The notes under the pieces were generated by a model that saw only the letters and a list, made by a program, of their open reading frames with translations, was not told the origin of the DNA and did not search any database. Below are positions 35,447 to 43,973 of a stretch of 64,000 bases of DNA, piece by piece. Within the stretch, counting starts at the first letter, position 1, and every line of letters starts with the position of its first letter. Position numbers and translations under genes: made by a program. Source of the stretch: Hoyosella subflava DQS3-9A1 (GTDB lineage: Bacteria > Actinomycetota > Actinomycetes > Mycobacteriales > Mycobacteriaceae); assembly GCF_000214175.1 (NCBI RefSeq), contig NC_015564.1, positions 2,666,001 to 2,730,000 of the forward strand. Direction: 5' to 3'.

Positions 35447-36835
35447 ATGCAGCGCTGCCGCTCGGGCACTCAGCGAGCACTCACCGCCATTGCCGCAACA
35501 CTGCTCGCTGGTTCGATGGTTGCGGGGTGCGGATCGGATACAGAAGCGCCGGAAGGCGGCGATGAAACCGTCAGCGCCGCTGGGATCAGCTTGCCTGAGA
35601 CCCCTGCCGGGCAACAAGTGTCGTGGTTCCTCGAAGCATCAAGCCAGCCGCCGATACCTCCGGACGAATTCACCGAACGCATGTCCCCCGAGTTCCTGGC
35701 TGAGATCTCCCCCGAGGTCATCAATGAGGTGCTCATGGCGGTTGGCCCGCTCGAGCCCACCGAAGTGCAGTCCGCTACTGACGACGCGATCGTCGTCAGC
35801 ATCAACAGTGCTGACGGGCAGCTGACGCTGACACTCCGGGTAAATGACGACGGAATGATTGACACGCTGAATCTCGCTCCGGCACTGAATATCCCTGACG
35901 CGCCGGAATCGTGGGGAAGCCTCACTGAACGCCTCGAGTCGCTGGCACCTGAGGCCAGCTTCATCGCTGCCCGCCTTAACGACGACGGTGCGTGCGAATC
36001 TGCTCACGACGTGCGGGCTGACGATGTCATGCCTATCGCGTCCATGTTCAAGGTGTATGTGCTCGAAGCCGTGCAACGTGCAATCGACGCCGGAGACTTG
36101 ACGTGGGAAAGCACCATCGCTGTCACCGAAGACAACCGCAGCTGGCCGACCGGTTTCCTGCAGGATGAAGAGCCGGGGACCGAAGTCACGGTGGCGGAGG
36201 CCGCGGGTCTGATGATCTCGTTCAGCGATAACACCGCAAGCGACATGCTCCTTGAAGCCGTCGGCCGCGAAGCGGTCGAAGAGGTCGTCGCGGAGACCTC
36301 AGCGAACGCGGACGCCAACCGCCCGATGCTGACCACGCAAGAGATGTTCAAGCTTAAGATCGTGGACTATCCGCAGCTCGCGGACCAGTTCAGCGGCGGC
36401 GGAGAAGCGGAACGCCGGAGCCTGCTCAACACGACGGTTGCCGACACACCGTTGCCCGAGCTCGCCGCAGCCGAGCCCTGGACATCGTCACGTCACATCG
36501 ACTCGATAGGCTGGTTCGGCTCAGCGAGCGACATGTGCGCCGCATTCGGGTCTCTCCACGAAATCGGCGATGAAAATGTCGCGGCCGCGATGTCTGACAA
36601 CGACGGTGGCGTCGCCCTGGGCGCGGAGTGGACTTCAGTCTGGTACAAGGGTGGCTCCGAGCCCGGCGTGACCGCACTTGGTTATCTCGCAGAGAACGAT
36701 GCGGACGAGACGTACGTGGTCGTGGTGCTGACCAACGCTCCCGACACGGATGTTCCGGAAATGGAAGAGTCAGAGGCCCGTATCACTGAAATGATGTCGC
36801 TCGCGCGAGGCGCTTTCACGCTGATGACAAACTGA
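35447..36835 (+). CDS. LpqF-like lipoprotein with class A beta-lactamase-fold serine hydrolase domain
   Basis: A 462-residue lipoprotein. The signal peptide ends in the lipobox MVAGC (Cys28). Residues about 45-150 form an N-terminal domain that I take to be the LpqF-type conserved region. The C-terminal domain has the serine hydrolase triad: SMFK (Ser199/Lys202), SDN (260-262) and KGG (401-403). Mycobacterial LpqF shares this layout (recalled, not searched). Substrate is unknown, possibly a cell-wall peptide or ester. It starts six bases after the ogt stop, so it may be read from the alkylation-repair promoter. Its stop abuts that of the convergent neighbour. Confidence 0.78.
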   Translation: MQRCRSGTQRALTAIAATLLAGSMVAGCGSDTEAPEGGDETVSAAGISLPETPAGQQVSWFLEASSQPPIPPDEFTERMSPEFLAEISPEVINEVLMAVGPLEPTEVQSATDDAIVVSINSADGQLTLTLRVNDDGMIDTLNLAPALNIPDAPESWGSLTERLESLAPEASFIAARLNDDGACESAHDVRADDVMPIASMFKVYVLEAVQRAIDAGDLTWESTIAVTEDNRSWPTGFLQDEEPGTEVTVAEAAGLMISFSDNTASDMLLEAVGREAVEEVVAETSANADANRPMLTTQEMFKLKIVDYPQLADQFSGGGEAERRSLLNTTVADTPLPELAAAEPWTSSRHIDSIGWFGSASDMCAAFGSLHEIGDENVAAAMSDNDGGVALGAEWTSVWYKGGSEPGVTALGYLAENDADETYVVVVLTNAPDTDVPEMEESEARITEMMSLARGAFTLMTN

Positions 36836-38038
36836 TCATCGACTGTCGTTGTCTCGCCCCGTGAGTTCAGCGATATCGCCGTAAAGAAGTTCCTGGTAGC
36901 CGGCGATCACCTCATCGACACCCGCGACCTGCTCGGATACATGGTGGATGTTCTCAGCTGACATTTCCCGCGTGCCCGAGCGGGACAGCAGGTCGTCGAT
37001 GCGATGATCCAGATTCTCGGCCCGCTGGACGGCCGCGAACGATCGCAGGCGTTCCTCGACCTCTGACAATGCGTCGTCGATGCGCATCAGCGCTGCCACG
37101 CGATTGACGAGCTCGTTCCACACGCTTTCCAGAGCACCCTGACGCGCGCGGATCTGCTGGCGCGAGGCCGCATCCCGAGCCGAGACGAGTGCGTCTTCGA
37201 GTTCTCGCGAAATGCCCCGCAGCGCAACGGTGTCGACGGCAATCTGGACGAGTTCACTCGCGAGATCAAGTTGGGCCCGTTGCACCATGAAATATCCGGA
37301 ATGCCAGGAAAGCGATCCGTGGATCCGGTCAAACAGTGTTCCCGCCAGATAGAGAAGCGTTTCGTACTGGTCGTCGAATTCCGAATATTCATTCGGGCCC
37401 AGCGCGATTCGCTCACTCGCGGCACGCGCGAATCCAGCGAGGCGAGATTTGTCCGACAGTCGGCGCATCCCTTCGATCGCGGCGTCCCGCGCGGCGCTGC
37501 GCAACTGATCAGCGGGCGTTGATCGCCTGTCCAGCGGTACAGGAGTCCGCTGGAGAGCCCGGAATAATGCACTGCGCTGCTCGAGGTCGAGATGCAGACC
37601 GGCCTTCCGGTCCCGCCGTATGGCGAGGACGCCGCTCGCATAATGTGTACGTGACAACACGAATGCCGACCGCACGTCGCTGAGCTTTCTTTCCGCCTCG
37701 CCCATCCGGAAACGCACAATCAACTGCGCTGGCCCCGACCGGGACTCATCGAGTTTCCGGACAAGCCTCGCGTGGTCATCAGCGAGGCGCCGCACGCTGG
37801 AAAATCCCCCCGCTGACGGGAAAGCGCGGCCTTCACGGCGCCGGTTCAGCACAATCTCACGCGTCTCCTCATCGACATACCCCGTCGCTATCAGCAGGGC
37901 CGCCTGGTCGGAAAGATCGCCACTCTGGTTGGGAACCTGGCGGACACGGCACCACTCGCGCACGTTATCCGTCATGCGGGCGCGACGCTCAGCTACGGTG
38001 TGAGGAATACCGGTGGACTGACTGTCGTCGCTGGCCAT
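36836..38038 (-). CDS. Helical protein of unknown function
   Basis: A 400-residue protein with no family I recognise. Composition is charged, Arg/Glu/Leu-rich and strongly helical, with coiled-coil tendency (for example VALRGISRELEDALVSARDA and SEVEERLRSFAAVQRAENLD). No signal peptide or membrane segment. A short N-terminal part (about 40-60: DQAALLIATGYVDEETREIV) precedes a RFRMGEAERKLSDV segment. The start is chosen at 38038 because GAGGAGG lies six bases upstream; 30 more codons are open. Divergent from the sulfotransferase-like lipoprotein gene, with the palindrome TAAACGTACGTTTA in the gap. Confidence 0.7.
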   Translation of the reverse strand: MASDDSQSTGIPHTVAERRARMTDNVREWCRVRQVPNQSGDLSDQAALLIATGYVDEETREIVLNRRREGRAFPSAGGFSSVRRLADDHARLVRKLDESRSGPAQLIVRFRMGEAERKLSDVRSAFVLSRTHYASGVLAIRRDRKAGLHLDLEQRSALFRALQRTPVPLDRRSTPADQLRSAARDAAIEGMRRLSDKSRLAGFARAASERIALGPNEYSEFDDQYETLLYLAGTLFDRIHGSLSWHSGYFMVQRAQLDLASELVQIAVDTVALRGISRELEDALVSARDAASRQQIRARQGALESVWNELVNRVAALMRIDDALSEVEERLRSFAAVQRAENLDHRIDDLLSRSGTREMSAENIHHVSEQVAGVDEVIAGYQELLYGDIAELTGRDNDSR

Positions 38039-38153
38039 GATGCCTCCTCGCTGCCTTCCCCACCACTTTCCCAGACGTAACCCCCGTCCCGCACCTTCCG
38101 GCTCCCCGGGGTTCTTTTTCCTATGCACGGGCAGAACGTACCCTTCGGGGCGA

Positions 38154-38167
38154 TAAACGTACGTTTA
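38154..38167. promoter_or_regulatory. Perfect 14-bp palindrome TAAACGTACGTTTA
   Basis: A spacerless perfect palindrome in the 213-base gap between the divergent genes at 38038 (minus) and 38252 (plus). It resembles TetR-type operators with an AACGTACGTT core. No regulator gene is adjacent, so any cognate protein is encoded elsewhere. Confidence 0.5.
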
Positions 38168-38251
38168 ATACATACGAGCACAAAGGTCACCACCCGAAGA
38201 CCCGCTTAGTGTCCCCGGTTGTGGATTACGGTCGCGCCGCGTGCAACGATC

Positions 38252-39715
38252 ATGGTTGTGTGTCCTGCCTTCAAACGGTGTGCCCTGCCAGCGCTTGTCT
38301 TGGCGCTCACCGCGGGCTGCATGCGCGGTGAAACCGAGCCCGAGTTCCCCAGGGTAGAGCCGGGTGTCCATAGTTTTGTGACGGAACCCGGCCTAGTGCC
38401 GCCAGAAGTAGCGACTGTGTTTTCCATGGAAAGCGCGACTGACGGATACATTCTGTTAGTGCCCCGCGTGCGCGGTGATCGCGAGGAGGGCGATCCGCAT
38501 AGCGGACTCCTCATCATTGACACCGCCGGTGAACCAGTGTGGACACGACGCTTCGATGGCGATATCTACGCGAACGATCTCACCCTCCAAACTTTCCGCG
38601 GAGAGCCTGTGCTCACCTATTGGCAGGGCGAGTCGTTCGAACCTGGATGGGGCGAGGGTGAGTACATCATTCTCAATGGCCGGTACGAGGAGGTCGCGCG
38701 CGTTTCCATGGGTGACGGACTGAACGCGGACTTCCACGATCTCATCATCACGCCGCGTGACACCGCGTTGATGATGGCGTACCCACGTACTGAAGGGGAT
38801 CCGCCTATCCGGTCGTCAGCCGTGCAGGAAGTCGATATTGAGACTGGTGAGGTGTTGTTCGCCTGGGATGCACTCGATCATGTCGACACTGATGAGTCAG
38901 ACCATCCGCTGCCAGAGGACGAGGAGCGCGCGTGGGACTACTTCCACATCAACTCCGTTGATGAGGATGCGGACGGCAATTTGCTGATCTCCGCGCGTCA
39001 TACCCACGCCCTCTACAAGATTGACCGCGAGACGGGCGAGATCATGTGGACACTTGGCGGGAAGAACAGCGATTTCACTCTTGGCTCGGGTGTCGAGTTC
39101 CGCTACCAGCACGACGCTCGCTGGCTGCCGGACGGCCGTATCAGCCTGCTGGACAACGTGTCCGCGGAAGCCGATGACGACGGCGCCTCACGTGCCCTCA
39201 TCCTTCAACTCGACGAGGAAACGATGCACGTCGACCTTGTCGCCGAGATGACGAACCCGGACGAGGTTATCAGTTCGACTCAGGCCAACCACCAGGTCCT
39301 CCCGAACGGGCACAGCTTCGTGGGCTGGGGGTCACGTCCAAGCCTCACCGAATTCGGTCCCGACGGAAAAGTCAAGCGGCACATGGTTTTCCCATCGAAC
39401 ATGTTTTCGTACCGTGCGCTGCTCGGCGACTGGGTGGGTACCCCTGAGTATCCGCCGGCCGTCAGCGCGACTATTCGTCAGTCAGGCACGGTCAGTGTCG
39501 CGATGAGCTGGAACGGCGCCACTGAAGTCGTTCGCTGGCGGGTCCTTGCCGGGGCTGAACCCGACGCACTCGATGTCATCAAGGCGGTACCGCGCGATGG
39601 GTTCGAAACGGAAACCACGATTGACGGCGAACCGAGATTCGTGCGGGTTCAGGCCCTCGACGTTACTGGCGAGATCCTCACTGAATCTGAGGTGCTGCCA
39701 GTTTCATCCTTCTGA
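38252..39715 (+). CDS. Secreted lipoprotein with arylsulfotransferase-like beta-propeller
   Basis: A 487-residue lipoprotein. The N-terminus (MVVCPAFKRCALPALVLALTAGC) is a lipoprotein signal with lipobox LTAGC. The rest is an arylsulfotransferase (ASST_2) beta-propeller: blade motifs such as HDLIITPRDTALMMAY, GEVLFAWDALDHVD, FHINSVDEDADGNLLISARHTHALYKIDRETGEIMWTLGG and HDARWLPDGRISLLDN match the ASST signature, including conserved histidines. I start at ATG 38252; a TTG 33 bases earlier would extend the signal. Acceptor unknown. The stop overlaps the convergent mmsB gene by 12 bases. Confidence 0.85.
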   Translation: MVVCPAFKRCALPALVLALTAGCMRGETEPEFPRVEPGVHSFVTEPGLVPPEVATVFSMESATDGYILLVPRVRGDREEGDPHSGLLIIDTAGEPVWTRRFDGDIYANDLTLQTFRGEPVLTYWQGESFEPGWGEGEYIILNGRYEEVARVSMGDGLNADFHDLIITPRDTALMMAYPRTEGDPPIRSSAVQEVDIETGEVLFAWDALDHVDTDESDHPLPEDEERAWDYFHINSVDEDADGNLLISARHTHALYKIDRETGEIMWTLGGKNSDFTLGSGVEFRYQHDARWLPDGRISLLDNVSAEADDDGASRALILQLDEETMHVDLVAEMTNPDEVISSTQANHQVLPNGHSFVGWGSRPSLTEFGPDGKVKRHMVFPSNMFSYRALLGDWVGTPEYPPAVSATIRQSGTVSVAMSWNGATEVVRWRVLAGAEPDALDVIKAVPRDGFETETTIDGEPRFVRVQALDVTGEILTESEVLPVSSF

Positions 39716-40597
39716 ACGGCGGCGAATATCGGTGACGATCGCGGAGAAGTCACGACCCTTCCCGCCTTCTTCTAGGTAGCGCTCGTAGATCTCCGACGCG
39801 TGGAGACCAAGGTCGCCGGCGACGCCAGCGTTTCGCAGAGCACTCGCTGCAAGACCAAGGTCCTTGCTCATCAATTCAACCGCGAACCCTGGCTCATAGT
39901 TGTTGTTCGCTGGCGATGCGGGCACGGGCCCTGGCACTGGGCAGTACGACGTCAGCGCCCAGCATTGCCCTGACGCGTTTGCCGCCACCTCAAACAGCGC
40001 CTCGTTCGTCAGGCCGAGCTTTTCTCCGAGCACGAAGGCTTCGCTGATACCGATCATGGTGATGCCGAGGATCATGTTGTTGCAGATTTTCGCCGCCTGC
40101 CCCGCACCGGCGTCTCCGCAATGAACGATTCGCTTGCCCATCACGTCGAGGAGTGGGTGCGCGGTAGCGACATCGTCGGCAGGTCCGCCGACCATGAACG
40201 TGAGTGTCCCCGCGGTCGCTCCGCCGACTCCACCCGATACCGGCGCGTCCACACAGCGGTGTCCAGCAGCTCTGGCTTTCGCGTGGGCTGCCTTGGCATC
40301 GTCAACGTCAATGGTGGAACACTCCAGGAAAAGCGTGCTCGGAGCCGCTGCTCCGAGGACTTCGTCCAGAACTGAATGTACGTGACGGCCACTGGGAAGC
40401 ATCGTGATGACGATGGGGGCTTCCTTTACCGCCTCACTCGCCGACGCTGCCATTTGCACGCCGCTCGCTGTTGCCGCCTCTATCGCTGCCGGCACAACAT
40501 CGAACCCAATAACTGTGTATCCCGCCTTGACGAGATTTGCGGCCATCGGCCCGCCCATGTGACCAAGACCGATGAAACCAACCACTGGTGTACTCAT
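39704..40597 (-). CDS. mmsB: 3-hydroxyisobutyrate dehydrogenase
   Basis: A 297-residue NAD-dependent beta-hydroxyacid dehydrogenase of valine catabolism, converting 3-hydroxyisobutyrate to methylmalonate semialdehyde. GFIGLGHMGGPMAANLVKAGY is the Rossmann and family signature, DAPVSGGVGGATAGTLTFMVGG is the substrate-binding loop, and AAKICNNMILG holds the catalytic Lys (K in AAKIC). It is the last gene of the mmsA / acyl-CoA dehydrogenase / mmsB operon, 25 bases after its neighbour, the same order as in Mycobacterium tuberculosis Rv0753c-Rv0751c. Confidence 0.95.
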   Translation of the reverse strand: MSTPVVGFIGLGHMGGPMAANLVKAGYTVIGFDVVPAAIEAATASGVQMAASASEAVKEAPIVITMLPSGRHVHSVLDEVLGAAAPSTLFLECSTIDVDDAKAAHAKARAAGHRCVDAPVSGGVGGATAGTLTFMVGGPADDVATAHPLLDVMGKRIVHCGDAGAGQAAKICNNMILGITMIGISEAFVLGEKLGLTNEALFEVAANASGQCWALTSYCPVPGPVPASPANNNYEPGFAVELMSKDLGLAASALRNAGVAGDLGLHASEIYERYLEEGGKGRDFSAIVTDIRRRSEG

Positions 40598-40622
40598 CCC
40601 GCAGGGACCCCTCTCTGGTATG

Positions 40623-41765
40623 TCATGCCGACTTGATCATCGAACGTGCAACTACCATCCGCATGATCTCGTTCGTTCCCTCCAGGATGCGGTGAACGCG
40701 GAGATCGCGGAGGATTTTCTCGATCCCGTACTCAGTCAGATACCCGTATCCGCCATGCAGCTGCAGCGCCGTATCCACAACCTGGTAGCCAGTTTCAGTG
40801 ACGAATCGTTTCGCCGCGGCACACAGCATGATCTTGTCAGGAGCATCCTCGTCGAGGGCTTCCGCCGCACGCCACAGGAACGCCCGCGCCGCCTCGATCT
40901 GAATCCGCATCTCGGCCACGGTGTGCTGAATGGTCTCCCGTTCGCTGAGCGGTGCTCCGAAAGCCGAGCGCTCAGCCACATATGTCAGGGACTTATCGAG
41001 GGCCGTTTGGGCCCCGCCGAGTGAGCACGCTGCAATGTTGAGGCGGCCGCCATTCAATCCATTCATGGCGATGCGGAAGCCGTTCCCGAAACCGCCGAGG
41101 ACATTCGCTACCGGGACGCGCACACCGTCGAGAATCACCTGTCGGGTGGGCATCGCGTTCCAGCCCATTTTCTGTTCATTGGCACCAAATGAGAGGCCAT
41201 CCGCATCTCCCGGCACAATCACAGCGGTGATGCCCGCCGGGCCGGGTTCGCCAGTGCGCGCCATCACAACGTAGACGTCGCTGGAGCCCGCACCGGAAAT
41301 GAATTGCTTCACCCCGGTGAGTACGAGTTCGTCGCCATCCCGAACGGCGCGGGTCGTGAGCGCCGCCGCATCCGACCCCGCTCCTGGCTCTGTGAGACAG
41401 TAGCTGCCAAGGTGCTCCATCGTCGCGAGATCAGGAAGCCACTGGTGCCGTTGCTCGTCGGTACCGTAGGTGTCAATCATCCACGCGACCATGTTGTGAA
41501 TCGACAGGTACGCCGCCATGGAGGGGCATCCCGACGCGAGTCGCTCGAAGATGCGCACGGCGTCGACACGCCGCAGGCCGCTGCCGCCGACGTCTTCCCG
41601 CACGTACACAGCACCCATTCCCATCGCGGCTGCCTTGCGCAGAACGTCGACCGGGAAGTGTTTCGTCTGATCCCACTCCACCGCGTGCGGCGCGAACTCC
41701 TCAGCCGCAAACTCGGAAACCGTGTCAAGGATTGCTCGTTCCTCGACAGTAAGGGTGAATGTCAC
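40623..41765 (-). CDS. Isobutyryl-CoA dehydrogenase-like acyl-CoA dehydrogenase (FadE9-like)
   Basis: A 380-residue FAD-dependent acyl-CoA dehydrogenase. The beta-domain motif YCLTEPGAGSDAAALTT and FISGAGSSDVY are present, the C-terminal domain carries RSAFGAPLSERETIQHTVAEM, and ILEGTNEIMRM keeps the catalytic glutamate (EGT). Position between mmsA and mmsB indicates isobutyryl-CoA as substrate (valine pathway), as proposed for mycobacterial FadE9; this is context-based. Ten bases separate it from mmsA. Its ATG follows GAGAGAACG. Confidence 0.92.
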   Translation of the reverse strand: MTFTLTVEERAILDTVSEFAAEEFAPHAVEWDQTKHFPVDVLRKAAAMGMGAVYVREDVGGSGLRRVDAVRIFERLASGCPSMAAYLSIHNMVAWMIDTYGTDEQRHQWLPDLATMEHLGSYCLTEPGAGSDAAALTTRAVRDGDELVLTGVKQFISGAGSSDVYVVMARTGEPGPAGITAVIVPGDADGLSFGANEQKMGWNAMPTRQVILDGVRVPVANVLGGFGNGFRIAMNGLNGGRLNIAACSLGGAQTALDKSLTYVAERSAFGAPLSERETIQHTVAEMRIQIEAARAFLWRAAEALDEDAPDKIMLCAAAKRFVTETGYQVVDTALQLHGGYGYLTEYGIEKILRDLRVHRILEGTNEIMRMVVARSMIKSA

Positions 41766-41775
41766 TGTCGTTCTC

Positions 41776-43281
41776 TCACTTCATCGTTGGTATGACGAAG
41801 TGGCCTTCGTTGTCCTTGATGCCAGATGGCCACCGCTGCGTCACCGTCTTGGTCTTGGTGTAGAAGCGCACCGAGTCGGGACCATGCTGGTTCAGATCAC
41901 CGAACATCGACCGCTTCCAGCCACCGAACGTGTGGTAGGCGATCGGTACCGGGATGGGGACGTTGACTCCCACCATTCCGGTATTGACGCGAGTGGTGAA
42001 GTCACGCGCAGTGTCGCCGTCACGGGTGAAGATCGAGACGCCATTGCCATACTCGTGCTCAGATGGCAGCCGCAATGCGTCTTCGTAGCTGTCTGCTCGC
42101 ACCACAGTGAGCACGGGACCGAAGATCTCTTCGAGGTAAGCGCGCGAGGTCGTGGGCACGTTGTCGAGAAGTGTCGGGCCAGTGAAGAAACCGGATTCAT
42201 GCCCATCGAGCCCAAAGCCCCGGCCGTCGACCACGAGTTCGGCACCGTCGTCGATACCGATCTGGATGTAGTCCTTGACGCGTCGCACCGCATCCGCCGA
42301 CACGAGCGGACCGAAATCGGCTGCACTGTTGTCCGAGGTCCCGACGGTGAGTTTGCCGATGCGATCCTTGAGCTTTTCGATGAGCGCGTCGCCAGTCTCC
42401 TTGCCGACTGGCACAGCGACGGAGATCGCCATACAGCGCTCACCCGCAGAACCGTAGCCTGCGCCGACGAGTGCGTCAGCGACCTGATCGAGGTCAGCGT
42501 CGGGCATGATGATGGCGTGGTTCTTGGCGCCACCAAAGCACTGCGCGCGCTTCCCGTTCGCGGTGGCGGTTGAGTAGATGTACTGCGCGATAGGCGTCGA
42601 TCCGACGAAGCCCAAGGCTTCGACCTGGGGGTGGTTGAGCAGCGCATCGACGGCCTGCTTGTCGCCATTGACGACATTGAAGACGCCGGGCGGCAAGCCC
42701 GCTTCGAGGAAGAGCTCCGCGAGACGCAGCGGCACGGAGGGGTCACGCTCAGAAGGCTTGAGGATAAACGCATTTCCGCAAGCGATCGCGGGCGCCGCCT
42801 TCCACAGCGGGATCATGGCCGGGAAGTTAAACGGCGTAATTCCGGCGACGACACCGAGCGGCTGACGCATCGAGTAGACGTCGATACCAGCGCCCGCACC
42901 CGTGGTGTACTCACCCTTCAGCAGATGTGGAATGCCACAGGCAAATTCGACAACCTCGACGCCGCGCTGAATGTCGCCGAGCGCATCTGGGACAGTCTTG
43001 CCGTGCTCTGATGACAGCAGCCGCGCAAGGTCTTCCTTTTCGTCGTCGATGAGCTGGAGGAACTTCTGCAGCACACGGGCGCGCCGCTGCGGGTTCCAGG
43101 CGGCCCATTCCCGCTGGGCCTGGACGGAATCGGCGACCGCGGCCTCCACTTCGGCAGCGTCAGCGAGCGGCACACGCGCCTGCACTTCGCCGGTGTTGGG
43201 GTCGAACACATCACCAAACCGCCCAGACGCTGACGGGGTGTTCTTGCCACCAATGAAGTGCGTGAGTTCACGTATAGCCAT
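41776..43281 (-). CDS. mmsA: Methylmalonate-semialdehyde dehydrogenase (CoA-acylating)
   Basis: A 501-residue aldehyde-dehydrogenase-fold enzyme that converts methylmalonate semialdehyde to propionyl-CoA with NAD and CoA. The N-terminal ALDH part has NTGEVQARVPLADAAEVEAAVADS; cofactor segments include TPFNFPAMIPLWKAAPAIACGNAFILKPSE, and the catalytic Cys lies in GYGSAGERCMAISVAVP. MmsA-specific features are AKNHAIIMPDAD and the C-terminal RWPSG. It leads the valine-catabolic operon and is divergent from a MarR regulator across a gap holding GGACGTCC. Confidence 0.96.
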   Translation of the reverse strand: MAIRELTHFIGGKNTPSASGRFGDVFDPNTGEVQARVPLADAAEVEAAVADSVQAQREWAAWNPQRRARVLQKFLQLIDDEKEDLARLLSSEHGKTVPDALGDIQRGVEVVEFACGIPHLLKGEYTTGAGAGIDVYSMRQPLGVVAGITPFNFPAMIPLWKAAPAIACGNAFILKPSERDPSVPLRLAELFLEAGLPPGVFNVVNGDKQAVDALLNHPQVEALGFVGSTPIAQYIYSTATANGKRAQCFGGAKNHAIIMPDADLDQVADALVGAGYGSAGERCMAISVAVPVGKETGDALIEKLKDRIGKLTVGTSDNSAADFGPLVSADAVRRVKDYIQIGIDDGAELVVDGRGFGLDGHESGFFTGPTLLDNVPTTSRAYLEEIFGPVLTVVRADSYEDALRLPSEHEYGNGVSIFTRDGDTARDFTTRVNTGMVGVNVPIPVPIAYHTFGGWKRSMFGDLNQHGPDSVRFYTKTKTVTQRWPSGIKDNEGHFVIPTMK

Positions 43282-43355
43282 GCTAATTGATCACTTTCTC
43301 CAGAACCGGAAACCCTTGGATACCCCCCAAGGAAGTACCTGACACTCCTATAGTA

Positions 43356-43363
43356 GGACGTCC
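43356..43363. promoter_or_regulatory. GGACGTCC palindrome in mmsA/marR divergent promoter
   Basis: A short perfect palindrome in the context TAGTAGGACGTCCAAGTG. The flanks keep partial dyad symmetry (AGT and AGT/ACT-like ends). Located 75 bases before the mmsA start and 82 before marR, it is the only clear dyad in the gap and a candidate MarR site. Confidence 0.4.
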
Positions 43364-43444
43364 AAGTGTTTGTTGTCACGCAGTACCCGTAAGTAACTTT
43401 GCCCATGAGAGACATCCCACACGAGGGCCTGCGAGGATGGTGGA

Positions 43445-43963
43445 GTGAGCCAACAGCAAGGACTGCCGTTCGATCCAATCGCCGAAGCGCGACGCCATTG
43501 GGAGGAGCACGGCTGGGCAGATGCAGCGTCCGGCATGGCCGCGGTGACTTCAGTGATGCGAGCCCACCAACTGATGCTCGCCCGAGTCGAAAGCGTTCTC
43601 CGCCCGCACAGCCTCACTTTCTCCCGGTATGAGGTCCTGACACTCCTGACCTTCACCCAGCGCGGCGAACTCCCGATGAGTAAGGCCAGCACGCGGCTCC
43701 AAGTACACCCGACGAGCATCACCAACGCCGTCGACCGCCTTGAGGCGGCAGGACTAGTGGAGCGGATCCCTCACCCCGACGACCGGAGAACCACCCTCGT
43801 CCGGATCACCGACACTGGTCGCGACGTCGCTGAGCGTGCGACGAAAGATCTCAACGAATACGTTTTCGCTGATCCTGGCATATCCGAAGAGCACATCGCT
43901 CAACTCGTCGCCGTGCTCGCAGAGTTCCGCGTCAATGCAGGCGATTTTCACCTCCCCGAGTGA
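43445..43963 (+). CDS. MarR-family transcriptional regulator
   Basis: A 172-residue winged-helix regulator. The MarR core is complete: LTFSRYEVLTLLTF, then the recognition helix region SKASTRLQVHPTSITNAVDRLEAAGLVERIPHPDDRRTTLVRITDTGRDVA, where DDRR marks the wing. The N-terminal helix (FDPIAEARRHWEEHGW) is longer than in most MarR proteins. GTG start. It is divergent from mmsA and is the most likely regulator of that operon; ligand probably a branched acyl-CoA or semialdehyde, by inference. Confidence 0.92.
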   Translation: MSQQQGLPFDPIAEARRHWEEHGWADAASGMAAVTSVMRAHQLMLARVESVLRPHSLTFSRYEVLTLLTFTQRGELPMSKASTRLQVHPTSITNAVDRLEAAGLVERIPHPDDRRTTLVRITDTGRDVAERATKDLNEYVFADPGISEEHIAQLVAVLAEFRVNAGDFHLPE

Positions 43964-43973
43964 TGCCCCGGAA

